Positions 33,969 through 42,321 of a stretch of DNA of 64,000 nt are shown here, in pieces. Made by a program: the position numbers and the translations under genes. Origin of the DNA: Bacteroides finegoldii DSM 17565 (lineage in GTDB: Bacteria; Bacteroidota; Bacteroidia; Bacteroidales; Bacteroidaceae); contig NZ_GG688333.1 of the NCBI RefSeq assembly GCF_000156195.1, forward strand, positions 45,161-109,160. The letters are read 5' to 3'. Below the pieces are notes generated by a model. The model was given only the letters and a program-made list of their open reading frames with translations. It was not told where the DNA came from and did not search any database. How positions within the stretch are numbered: the first letter of the stretch is position 1; every line of letters starts with the position of its first letter.

Positions 33969-36461
33969 ATGGCAAAGAAGAAATTAGATAAGGAGACGGA
34001 ACGTACTCCCTCTTCCCCTAGCAAAATTATTGCAATATTCAAGAATGAGACTGTCCATTTTGTGATTGGACTGATGTTGGTTATCTTTTCTGTTTATTTA
34101 CTTTTGGCTTTTTCCTCTTTCTTTTTTACGGGAGCGGCCGACCAGAGTATTATCGACAGTGGAAATCCGGCAGATTTGTCGGTCGTTGATAATCATGTGA
34201 AGAACTATGCTGGTTCACGCGGAGCACAGTTGGCCAGTTATCTGATCAACGACTGTTTTGGAATTTCTTCTTTCTTTATCCTTGTCTTTTTGGCTGTGGC
34301 AGGATTGAAGTTGATGCGTGTACGTGTCGTACGACTGTGGAAATGGTTTATCGGATGTACCTTGTTGTTGGTCTGGTTCTCCGTTTTCTTTGGATTTGCT
34401 TTTATGGAGCATTATCAGGATTCTTTCATCTATCTGGGGGGAATGCACGGATACAATGTCAGCCGTTGGCTGATTTCTCAGGTAGGTGTGCCCGGTGTGT
34501 GGATGATTCTGTTGATAACAGCTATCTGCTTCTTTATATATATCAGTGCGCGCACGATTATCTGGTTGCGCAAACTTTTTGCTTTGAGTTTCCTGAAACG
34601 TAAAAAGAAAGAAGAAGTTGAGACGATTCCGGCAGGCGAAGATAATCCGGAATTTACTACTTCTCAACCTCAGGAAGTAGAATTCAATTTGAAACGGACT
34701 TATAAGCAGACTCCTCCTCCGGCGGCTGTGGTGGATGTTCAGTCCGAAGAAGAGGAAGAGTTTCCTACAGAGCACGCAGAACCGGATGAGCCTTCTTCTC
34801 CGGCAGATGAGAGTGAAGGAGTAACGATGGTATTTGAGCCGACTGTTTCTGATTCGGTTTCGTCGATACATAAGGATACCGAAGATGAAGAAGAACCCGG
34901 ATTTGAAGTGGAACCGGCAGTTACAGAAGAGGAATACCAGGGCCCTGAACTGGAACCTTACAACCCGACTAAGGATTTGGAAAACTATCGCTTTCCTACG
35001 ATCGACTTGATGAAACATTTTGAGAATGATGATCCTACGATTGATATGGACGAACAGAATGCGAATAAAGATCGTATTATCAATACATTACGTAGTTTCG
35101 GAATTGAGATTAGCACCATTAAAGCGACGGTTGGTCCTACGGTGACGCTGTACGAGATTACTCCGGAACAGGGAGTTCGTATCTCCAAGATTCGCGGATT
35201 GGAAGATGACATTGCATTGAGCCTATCTGCCGATGGTATTCGTATTATTGCTCCGATACCGGGTAAGGGAACTATCGGTATTGAAGTGCCGAACAAGAAT
35301 CCGAAAATTGTTTCCGGTCAAAGTGTGATCGGAAGTAAGAAGTTTCAGGAGTCTAAATATGATTTGCCTATCGTATTGGGTAAGACTATTACGAATGAAG
35401 TCTTTATGTTCGACCTTTGTAAAATGCCGCACGTGTTGGTGGCAGGTGCGACCGGTCAGGGTAAGTCTGTGGGGCTGAATGCGATTATCACTTCCTTATT
35501 ATATAAGAAACATCCTGCCGAACTGAAGTTTGTGCTGGTCGATCCGAAGAAAGTGGAATTTAGTATCTACTCGGTAATTGAGAATCATTTTCTGGCTAAA
35601 CTTCCGGATGGAGGTGAACCGATTATTACGGATGTAACTAAAGTGGTACAAACTTTGAATTCGGTTTGTGTGGAAATGGATACTCGTTACGACCTTCTGA
35701 AGATGGCTCATGTGCGTAATATCAGAGAGTATAACGAAAAGTTTATCAATCGCCGCCTGAATCCGGAAAAGGGACATAAGTTTATGCCGTATATCGTAGT
35801 TGTGATTGACGAGTTCGGTGATTTGATCATGACGGCAGGTAAGGAAGTGGAACTTCCGATTGCGCGAATCGCACAGTTGGCACGTGCTGTCGGCATTCAC
35901 ATGATTATCGCTACACAGCGTCCGACTACGAATATTATTACGGGTACGATTAAGGCCAATTTCCCGGCACGTATCGCTTTCCGTGTATCTGCTATGATGG
36001 ACTCACGTACTATCCTTGACCGTCCGGGCGCGAACCGGTTGATTGGTAAGGGAGATATGCTTTTCTTACAGGGAGCTGATCCGGTACGTGTGCAGTGCGC
36101 TTTTATTGACACGCCGGAAGTGGAAGAAATAACGAAGTTCATTGCCCGTCAGCAAGGTTATCCTACTCCGTTCTTTTTGCCTGAATATGTGAGTGAGGAT
36201 GGTGGTAATGAGGTAGGGGATATTGATATGGGGCGTCTTGATCCTTTGTTTGAAGATGCCGCCCGATTAGTCGTTATTCATCAGCAAGGTTCTACTTCGT
36301 TAATCCAACGTAAATTTGCTATCGGATACAATCGTGCAGGCCGTATTATGGATCAGTTGGAGAAAGCAGGTATCGTGGGCCCTACGCAAGGCAGCAAGGC
36401 GCGTGACGTCTTGTGTATTGATGATAATGACCTTGAAATGCGTTTGAACAATTTGCAGTAA
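33969..36461 (+). CDS. ftsK: DNA translocase FtsK/SpoIIIE
   Basis: An 830-residue septal ATPase that pumps chromosome termini into daughter cells. N-terminal membrane segments lie near residues 32-55, 92-112, 121-145 and 170-195, followed by an acidic linker (about 215-340), a RecA-like motor domain with Walker A VAGATGQGKSVG (about 489-500) and Walker B YIVVVIDEFGDL (about 610-621), and a C-terminal winged-helix gamma domain (about 765-825; LVVIHQQGSTSLIQRKFAIG). Length and order are typical. LolA-like and trxB genes follow on the same strand; the LolA-like gene begins 19 bp after ftsK. Confidence 0.97.
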   Translation: MAKKKLDKETERTPSSPSKIIAIFKNETVHFVIGLMLVIFSVYLLLAFSSFFFTGAADQSIIDSGNPADLSVVDNHVKNYAGSRGAQLASYLINDCFGISSFFILVFLAVAGLKLMRVRVVRLWKWFIGCTLLLVWFSVFFGFAFMEHYQDSFIYLGGMHGYNVSRWLISQVGVPGVWMILLITAICFFIYISARTIIWLRKLFALSFLKRKKKEEVETIPAGEDNPEFTTSQPQEVEFNLKRTYKQTPPPAAVVDVQSEEEEEFPTEHAEPDEPSSPADESEGVTMVFEPTVSDSVSSIHKDTEDEEEPGFEVEPAVTEEEYQGPELEPYNPTKDLENYRFPTIDLMKHFENDDPTIDMDEQNANKDRIINTLRSFGIEISTIKATVGPTVTLYEITPEQGVRISKIRGLEDDIALSLSADGIRIIAPIPGKGTIGIEVPNKNPKIVSGQSVIGSKKFQESKYDLPIVLGKTITNEVFMFDLCKMPHVLVAGATGQGKSVGLNAIITSLLYKKHPAELKFVLVDPKKVEFSIYSVIENHFLAKLPDGGEPIITDVTKVVQTLNSVCVEMDTRYDLLKMAHVRNIREYNEKFINRRLNPEKGHKFMPYIVVVIDEFGDLIMTAGKEVELPIARIAQLARAVGIHMIIATQRPTTNIITGTIKANFPARIAFRVSAMMDSRTILDRPGANRLIGKGDMLFLQGADPVRVQCAFIDTPEVEEITKFIARQQGYPTPFFLPEYVSEDGGNEVGDIDMGRLDPLFEDAARLVVIHQQGSTSLIQRKFAIGYNRAGRIMDQLEKAGIVGPTQGSKARDVLCIDDNDLEMRLNNLQ

Positions 36462-36480
36462 CAGTTCGTTTATAAATCAA

Positions 36481-37128
36481 ATGAAAAAGTACATTTTTAG
36501 TGTTTTAATAGCTTTACTGTCATTGCCTGTGATTGCTCAACAACAGCAGTCGCAGGCTAAGAGTATTCTGGATAAAACTGCTGAGGCTTTTCGGAAAGCA
36601 GGAGGAGTGAAGGCTGATTTTACGGTAAAGGTTATAACGGATGGTCTGATAGAAGGTGTCGAGCATGGAACGATCCAATTGAAAGGAGAGAAATTCGTAT
36701 TGAAAACAACCGATATTGTAACCTGGTTTGATGGGAAAACGCAGTGGAGTTATGTAGCGAAGAATGATGAAGTGAATGTTAGCAACCCGACTCAGGAAGA
36801 GTTGCAGCAAATCAATCCTTATACATTTCTTTATATGTATCAGAAGGGATTCTCTTATAAGCTGGGAACAATGAAAACTTTTCGTGGCAAAGCCATTTGG
36901 GAAGTGGTGTTGACGGCCAAAGACAAGGCACAGGATTTGGAACGCATTACTCTTTATGTGACGAAAGAGGGATACGAGCCTTTATATATATTGCTTCAGC
37001 AACGTGCGCATCCGACACGTAACGCGATTACCGTTACGGGGTATCAGACCGGACAGAAGTATGCGGATACTCTTTTCACTTTTGACAGAAAGCAATATCC
37101 GAGTGCGGAAATTATAGATTTGAGATAA
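36481..37128 (+). CDS. LolA-like outer-membrane lipoprotein carrier protein
   Basis: A 215-residue periplasmic protein with a signal peptide ending PVIAQ (about 1-20). GGVKADFTVKVITDG, VLKTTDIVTWFDGKTQWSYV and NPYTFLYMYQKGF fit the LolA/LolB half-barrel fold that ferries lipoproteins from inner to outer membrane. Bacteroidetes LolA-like proteins are divergent, so the exact role is inferred. It directly follows ftsK and precedes trxB by 39 bp, a likely operon. Confidence 0.85.
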   Translation: MKKYIFSVLIALLSLPVIAQQQQSQAKSILDKTAEAFRKAGGVKADFTVKVITDGLIEGVEHGTIQLKGEKFVLKTTDIVTWFDGKTQWSYVAKNDEVNVSNPTQEELQQINPYTFLYMYQKGFSYKLGTMKTFRGKAIWEVVLTAKDKAQDLERITLYVTKEGYEPLYILLQQRAHPTRNAITVTGYQTGQKYADTLFTFDRKQYPSAEIIDLR

Positions 37129-37167
37129 AATGTTTTTGATTAAATAAAACGATAAAGGTATAATAAA

Positions 37168-38118
37168 ATGGCAGAAATAGAAAAAGTTAAATGCCTGATT
37201 ATTGGTTCAGGACCTGCCGGATACACGGCAGCGATTTATGCAGGACGTGCAAACTTATGTCCGGTGCTTTATGAAGGGTTGCAACCCGGCGGTCAGTTGA
37301 CAACGACTACGGACGTAGAGAACTTTCCCGGTTATCCGGAAGGAATCAGCGGTCCGCAATTGATGGAAGATCTACGTGCTCAGGCCAGCCGTTTTGGAGC
37401 CGATGTCCGTTTTGGCATTGCGACTGCGGCAGACTTAAGCAAAGCGCCTTATAAGATTACGATTGACGGTGAGAAAGAAATAGAAACGGAAGCATTGATT
37501 ATCGCTACTGGAGCTACTGCTAAATATCTGGGGTTGGAGGATGAAAAGAAATATGCCGGAATGGGTGTCAGCGCTTGTGCCACTTGTGACGGTTTCTTTT
37601 ATCGTAAGAAAATCGTGGCTGTTGTCGGCGGTGGTGATACAGCTTGTGAAGAGGCTGTTTATCTTGCCGGTCTGGCATCTAAAGTATATCTGATTGTCCG
37701 CAAACCTTTCCTGCGTGCATCAAAGATTATGCAGGAGCGTGTGATGAATCACGAGAAGATTGAAGTGCTTTTTGAACACAACGCTGTTGGTTTGTATGGT
37801 GATAACGGAGTAGAAGGGGTGAACCTTGTAAAACGTTGGGGCGAACCTGATGAAGAACGTTACAGCCTGCCTATCGATGGTTTCTTCCTGGCTATCGGTC
37901 ATAAACCGAACTCGGATATATTCAAAGACTATATCGATACGGATGAAGTAGGTTACATTATTACGGATGGAGATAGCCCACGTACGAAAGTGCCGGGAGT
38001 ATTTGCTGCAGGAGATGTTGCCGATCCGCATTACCGCCAGGCTATTACTGCTGCGGGAAGTGGCTGCAAGGCTGCTATTGAGGCGGAGCGTTATCTTTCT
38101 TCGATAGGAAAGATTTGA
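37168..38118 (+). CDS. trxB: Thioredoxin-disulfide reductase
   Basis: A 316-residue flavoenzyme that reduces thioredoxin with NADPH. FAD-binding GSGPAGYTAA is at residues 13-22, the redox pair CATC at about 136-139 (SACATCDGFF), the NADPH-binding VVGGGDTACEEA at about 151-162, and the closing FAAGDVADPHYRQAITAAG near 285-300. Length is standard. A perfect 17-bp inverted repeat lies 46 bp past its stop and could end transcription. Confidence 0.97.
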   Translation: MAEIEKVKCLIIGSGPAGYTAAIYAGRANLCPVLYEGLQPGGQLTTTTDVENFPGYPEGISGPQLMEDLRAQASRFGADVRFGIATAADLSKAPYKITIDGEKEIETEALIIATGATAKYLGLEDEKKYAGMGVSACATCDGFFYRKKIVAVVGGGDTACEEAVYLAGLASKVYLIVRKPFLRASKIMQERVMNHEKIEVLFEHNAVGLYGDNGVEGVNLVKRWGEPDEERYSLPIDGFFLAIGHKPNSDIFKDYIDTDEVGYIITDGDSPRTKVPGVFAAGDVADPHYRQAITAAGSGCKAAIEAERYLSSIGKI

Positions 38119-38164
38119 TAGTTTGTTGCATTAGAGGAAAAGACGGAACTTAAAACTTATTTGA

Positions 38165-38206
38165 ACTGCCCCCTAAAAGTTGAATAAAAAACTTTTAGGG
38201 GGCAGT
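38165..38206. repeat. Perfect 17-bp inverted repeat after trxB
   Basis: Arms ACTGCCCCCTAAAAGTT (38165-38181) and AACTTTTAGGGGGCAGT (38190-38206) with an 8-nt loop. No T-run follows on either strand in the usual manner. It may be a bidirectional terminator between convergent units or two fused ends of a lost insertion sequence. Confidence 0.75.
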
Positions 38207-38253
38207 CATTATGAAGTATTCGTACTAAAAGTACTTGCAATTATTTTATCTTT

Positions 38254-38590
38254 CTATTTCAGTAGTTGTTCTTCGATGATTTGTACGTACTTCTCCGGAG
38301 TAGCTCCGACTTCAATAATCGGTTTGCCGCCTGCAGGTATGAAGAATAAAGTAGGCAATGCCTGTACACCAAAGTGATTGCATAAATCCTTTTCTTTGTC
38401 TGCATTCACTTTGTAGAACATCACTTTCCTTTTGTATTGCTCCGCCATTTTTTCCATTTGCGGAAGTCGAAAATGTGGTCGATGAAGAACTGACGGGTGA
38501 TGGGAGTCAGCTTGCCGTCTTCTACTTTTATTTCTATCACTTTCGATTCATTTTCCGGGATAGGAGCTAGATCGAACGGCTGGAAATACA
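38254..38590 (-). pseudogene. Thioredoxin-like remnant lacking its active site
   Basis: Two frames join near 38457: upstream PENESKVIEIKVEDGKL ... IDHIFDFRKW and downstream MAEQYKRKVMFYKVNADKEK ... FGVQALPTLFFIPAGGKP. The second is the thioredoxin C-terminal half, with the cis-Pro in ALPTLFFIPAGG; the segment with the WCxxC motif, about 35 residues, is missing at the join. It cannot work as a thioredoxin. Confidence 0.7.
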
Positions 38591-38742
38591 TCTTGTGCAA
38601 TATCTTTGCAAACTTCTTTGTCTTCGATATAATGGTTGGAGAAAACACAAAGAATAGGGTGGTAGTCATCAAATAGCTTTTTGAAAGCCTGTTTGTTGCT
38701 ACGTTTTATGTCTGCAATTATATTTTCTATATGTATGTTCAC
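38580..38742 (-). pseudogene. Truncated ECF sigma factor N-terminus
   Basis: About 52 residues (KRSNKQAFKKLFDDYHPILC ... YIEDKEVCKDIAQDV) match the region-2 start of Bacteroidetes ECF sigma-70 factors (FKKLFDDYHPxLC, then AQDVF). The frame then runs into thioredoxin-remnant sequence, where region 4 should be. Probably the scar of a deletion that fused two genes. Confidence 0.75.
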
Positions 38743-38775
38743 TTTTAGGGTGGAGTGATTGGTGTAGGAACACTT

Positions 38776-39477
38776 TTACCCAATCTTGCTTATTTTCTTT
38801 AACTTTTCTTCTTCGATGATTTTGATCTTTCTTCCATCGATTGTAATCAGCCGTTCCGTAGCGAATTGTGACAGTGTGCGGATGGCATTCGAAGTGGTCA
38901 TATTCGACAGATTTGCCAGATCCTCACGTGATAAGTAAATACTTAGGGTAGAGCCGTCTTCTTCCAGTCCATAACTTTCTTTCAAGAAGATCAGAGATTC
39001 GGCTAAACGTCCTCGAATGTGTTTTTGTGTCAGGCTGACGGTTCGTTCGTCAGAAATGCCGAGATCAATGGAAAGCTGGCGGATAAAGAACATGGCCAAG
39101 TCATTGTTTTGGGCAACTAAAGCCATGATGGCACCCATGGGAATCAAGCAAACAACAGAAGGTTCGAAAGCTGCTGCGGCAGTAACAAAATCCTCTTTGG
39201 CAAAATAAGCACGATATGCAAAATATTCGTGTGGCTTAATCATACGAATAATCTGACTTCTACCTCCTACACCATCTTTGAAGATTTTGACTTTACCATT
39301 GATAAGACACATTAGATGCGATGGCGTTTCTCCTTCACAGTAAATGGTTTCATTTTTTTTGTAGGTTTGAATCGTATAATTATTCATCAGAAACTCCTTT
39401 TGTTCATTGTTTAGAGGAGCTAACATATCGGATAACGGTTCCGAAATATCGATGTCTGACATATTCATTTTTACCAT
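38776..39477 (-). CDS. Crp/Fnr family transcriptional regulator
   Basis: A 233-residue regulator with an N-terminal cyclic-nucleotide-binding-type beta-roll (about 30-145; YKKNETIYCEGETPSHLMCL) and a C-terminal Crp-type winged helix (about 160-225; YLSREDLANLSNMTTSNAIR). No Fnr-type Cys cluster is seen. The effector and targets are unknown. It lies upstream of the sigma/thioredoxin debris and 117 bp downstream of glutamine synthetase, same strand but probably its own transcript. Confidence 0.9.
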   Translation of the reverse strand: MVKMNMSDIDISEPLSDMLAPLNNEQKEFLMNNYTIQTYKKNETIYCEGETPSHLMCLINGKVKIFKDGVGGRSQIIRMIKPHEYFAYRAYFAKEDFVTAAAAFEPSVVCLIPMGAIMALVAQNNDLAMFFIRQLSIDLGISDERTVSLTQKHIRGRLAESLIFLKESYGLEEDGSTLSIYLSREDLANLSNMTTSNAIRTLSQFATERLITIDGRKIKIIEEEKLKKISKIG

Positions 39478-39593
39478 GAGTGCTACAAAACTGTGTTATA
39501 CAGCACAAAAGTAGAAATAAAAAATGAAAAAATAAACGAATCTATAAAAAGATTGCACAAAAGTGAGAGCTTTCGTGCAATCTTACGGACGTT

Positions 39594-41783
39594 TTATTTG
39601 GTAAATAACAGTTCCCTGTATTTAGGCAATGGCCATATTTCATCGTCCACTTCCATCTCCAAGTGATCGATGTGGTCGCGAATCTGGTCAAGATATGGGC
39701 GTACCTTTTCTTCGTATGCAAAGGCTCTATCTTTGTAGTTGTCCATATGGTTGGCAACTTTTCGTGCCTCAGTCATTTCGCGAACCAATACTTTAATGGA
39801 AGTCACCCGGTGTGAAATCTCACGGATCAGTTCTTTGCGGTCGGCACTCAATACTTCGTATTCTTCAGCCGGGAATATTTCTTTCAGTCCGCGAAGGTTT
39901 TCAAGCAAACGGTTCTGATAGGCAACCGCGGTCGGTACAATGTGGTTGATAGCAAGGTCACCCAATACGCGGCCTTCAATCTGAACCTTCATAGTATATT
40001 TTTCCAGTTCCACCTCTAGACGGCTGTTCAATTCGGTTTCGTTAAAGATGCGTTCGCCGATAAGCACCGATTTAGACTGATTGTCGACGTAATGCATCAA
40101 TGCTTCCGGAACGTGGCAAATATTGGTCAGTCCGCGTCGCGCGGCTTCCTGTTTCCATTCTTCGGAGTAACCGTCGCCTTCGAAACGGATTGGTTCGGAA
40201 GCGATGATTGTTTCTTTCAGCAACCGGAAAATGGCTTCATCTTTTCCAACTCCTTCTTCCATCAGTTTCTCTACCGATGCACGGAACTCGTTCAATTGAT
40301 TTGCCATGGCAGCGTTGATCGCTATCATTGCGGCAGCGCAGTTGGAAGACGAACCTGCGGCGCGGAATTCGAAGCGGTTTCCGGTGAAAGCGAAAGGAGA
40401 AGTACGGTTGCGGTCGGTTGTATCGAGCAAAATCTCAGGAATACGTCCGATACCCAGTTTCAGTGTAGTCTTTTCTTCCGGTGTCATTTTATCGTTTCCT
40501 ACTTGGCGGACAATTTCATCGAGAGTGGCGGAGAGTTGCGAACCCAAAAAGCAGGACAGGATGGCGGGAGGAGCTTCGTTGGCCCCCAGACGGTGGCTGT
40601 TGCTGGCACTCATGATGGAGGCGCGCAGCAGGTTCTGGTTCTTATAGACCATCATCAATACGTTGACGAGGAAAGTCAGGAATAACATATTCCCTTTCGG
40701 ATTCTTTCCCGGAGCAAACAGGTTGATACCTGTGTCGGTACAAAGAGACCAGTTGTTATGCTTGCCGGAACCATTGACCCCGTTATAAGGTTTTTCGTGT
40801 AGAAGTACGTTGAAGTGATGTTTGCGGGCGATTCGTTTCATCAAATCCATGACGAGCTGGTTGTGGTCGTTCGCCAGATTACAGTTTTCGAAGATAGGAG
40901 CCAACTCGAATTGATTGGGAGCTACTTCGTTGTGACGGGTTTTGGCGGGAATCCCCAGTTTATGGCATTCAATTTCGAGTTCCTTCATAAAGGCAGTGAC
41001 ACGTGGAGGAATAGAACCGAAGTAATGGTCTTCCAGCTGTTGGTCTTTGGCGGAAGAATGTCCCATCAGAGTCCGTCCTGTCAGGCAAAGATCGGGGCGT
41101 GCATTATATAAGGAAGAGTCCACAAGGAAATATTCCTGTTCCCATCCCAGATTCGTATATACACGTGTAATATTCTTGTCGAATAACTGGCAGACTTCCG
41201 TTGCAGCTTTATCTACAGCGGCTAGTGCTTTCAGTAGCGGAGTCTTGTAGTCCAGCGCCTCTCCTGTATAAGAGATGAAGATGGTCGGGATACAGAGAGT
41301 CGTATCTACTACGAACGCAGGTGAAGAAACATCCCATGCTGTGTAACCGCGTGCCTCGAAAGTATTGCGGATACCACCGTTAGGGAAAGAGGAAGCATCG
41401 GGTTCTTGTTGGATCAGCAATTTTCCCGAAAAACGTTCAATTACTCCACCGTCTTCTCCGAATTCGATAAAGCCGTCATGCTTTTCGGCTGTTCCGTCCG
41501 TCAAAGGTTGGAACCAGTGCGTGTAGTGTGTGACGTTGAGTGACTTTGCCCAGCTGTTCATGCCGTTGGCAACGAGGTCTGCCACTTCGCGGCTGATAGG
41601 TGTACCTTTTTCGATGGCATCGATGACAGCTTTATAGGCTTCTTTGGGAAGATACTCCTGCATCTTTTTGCGATCGAACACATGGCTGCCATAATAATCA
41701 GAGAGTTTGTTGGAAGGGGCAGTCACTTCCAAAGGTTTCCGGTTGGAAAGTTCTTGTAATGCAAAAAATCTCATTTTAGACAT
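39594..41783 (-). CDS. glnN: Glutamine synthetase type III
   Basis: Makes glutamine from glutamate, ammonia and ATP. The ATG at 41783 (MSKMRFFALQELSNRKPLEV) gives 729 residues, the known size of Bacteroides GSIII; an in-frame ATG at 41816 overlaps the promoter and is rejected. The large size and signature segments (NVLLHEKPYNGVNGSGKHNN, NRTSPFAFTGNRFEFRAAGS) place it in the GSIII family, forming dodecamers unlike GlnA. A consensus -7 lies 30 bp upstream and G/C-rich inverted repeats farther upstream, suggesting nitrogen control. Confidence 0.96.
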   Translation of the reverse strand: MSKMRFFALQELSNRKPLEVTAPSNKLSDYYGSHVFDRKKMQEYLPKEAYKAVIDAIEKGTPISREVADLVANGMNSWAKSLNVTHYTHWFQPLTDGTAEKHDGFIEFGEDGGVIERFSGKLLIQQEPDASSFPNGGIRNTFEARGYTAWDVSSPAFVVDTTLCIPTIFISYTGEALDYKTPLLKALAAVDKAATEVCQLFDKNITRVYTNLGWEQEYFLVDSSLYNARPDLCLTGRTLMGHSSAKDQQLEDHYFGSIPPRVTAFMKELEIECHKLGIPAKTRHNEVAPNQFELAPIFENCNLANDHNQLVMDLMKRIARKHHFNVLLHEKPYNGVNGSGKHNNWSLCTDTGINLFAPGKNPKGNMLFLTFLVNVLMMVYKNQNLLRASIMSASNSHRLGANEAPPAILSCFLGSQLSATLDEIVRQVGNDKMTPEEKTTLKLGIGRIPEILLDTTDRNRTSPFAFTGNRFEFRAAGSSSNCAAAMIAINAAMANQLNEFRASVEKLMEEGVGKDEAIFRLLKETIIASEPIRFEGDGYSEEWKQEAARRGLTNICHVPEALMHYVDNQSKSVLIGERIFNETELNSRLEVELEKYTMKVQIEGRVLGDLAINHIVPTAVAYQNRLLENLRGLKEIFPAEEYEVLSADRKELIREISHRVTSIKVLVREMTEARKVANHMDNYKDRAFAYEEKVRPYLDQIRDHIDHLEMEVDDEIWPLPKYRELLFTK

Positions 41784-41813
41784 AAATGGTCTTCTTTTTA
41801 TCGGTTGATGGTG

Positions 41814-41821
41814 CAAAAATA
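41814..41821 (-). promoter_or_regulatory. -7 box of glnN
   Basis: Minus-strand TATTTTTG, an exact TAnnTTTG, about 30 bp before the start. No TTG at -33, so activation may be needed. Confidence 0.55.
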
Positions 41822-41839
41822 TATGTTTTTTCTGAAAGC

Positions 41840-41900
41840 ACCCCTATTTTAAAGGGGGTATTTTTGAAAATAGATATGTTTTTGGACGTATACCCCCTTC
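41840..41900. promoter_or_regulatory. Inverted-repeat operator-like sites upstream of glnN
   Basis: AAGGGGGTAT (41852-41861) pairs with ATACCCCCTT (41890-41899), and ACCCC (41840-41844) can pair with GGGGT (41855-41859). They lie about 20-85 bp upstream of the -7 box, so they probably are protein-binding sites rather than leader RNA. Confidence 0.5.
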
Positions 41901-42283
41901 TTAGGATTGTACTCCTTTAGTTTGATTCGTCCGGTGATGATTCGTAGTCTTTAAGGTTATTCTGTGCAGGGAATTTGAAATTGCAGTGCAGAAAACTATA
42001 ATAGTTTATGCACCCGAGTAGTGGTCCCCTTACATGGTGACCAATGTCACATTGTAACGTGACATTAGTCTGCTTATAACGTGACATTAGTCATTATGCA
42101 AGGTGACCATCTATATCTGAAAGGATGGAAACCACTAAAGATACGAAATTAATCAGTAAAAAGCAAGAGGGAGTATAGAAAATATGAGCTGTTCGGACAC
42201 AAATCTGTTTATTTCCGTACAGTTATGTATTTATGCCATGTGAAGGTTTTCTTTTGATAACTCTTTTTAGTGTCTAACTCTTC
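41901..42283. other. Intergenic region with 22-bp-period repeats
   Basis: No gene seen. TAACGTGACATTAGTC occurs twice (42055-42070 and 42077-42092), and related GGTGACC pieces lie at about 42036 and 42101. The flanking genes diverge. Confidence 0.6.
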
Positions 42284-42312
42284 TTGCTTTTCGATATTCT
42301 TTTTTATATTTG
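42284..42312 (+). promoter_or_regulatory. Promoter of the DUF5686 gene
   Basis: TTG (42284-42286), 18 nt, TATATTTG (42305-42312). The start codon at 42322 is only 9 bp past the -7 box, so the mRNA would be nearly leaderless. Confidence 0.6.
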
Positions 42313-42321
42313 TCTCCGTTA

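Noticed and set aside
34215..35018. Minus-strand ORF of 267 residues inside ftsK
   Set aside because: It is antisense to clearly coding sequence, with no homology or signal; composition is that of a shadow frame.
40092..40685. Plus-strand ORF of 197 residues inside glnN
   Set aside because: Antisense to conserved glutamine-synthetase coding; Cys/Phe-rich shadow frame.
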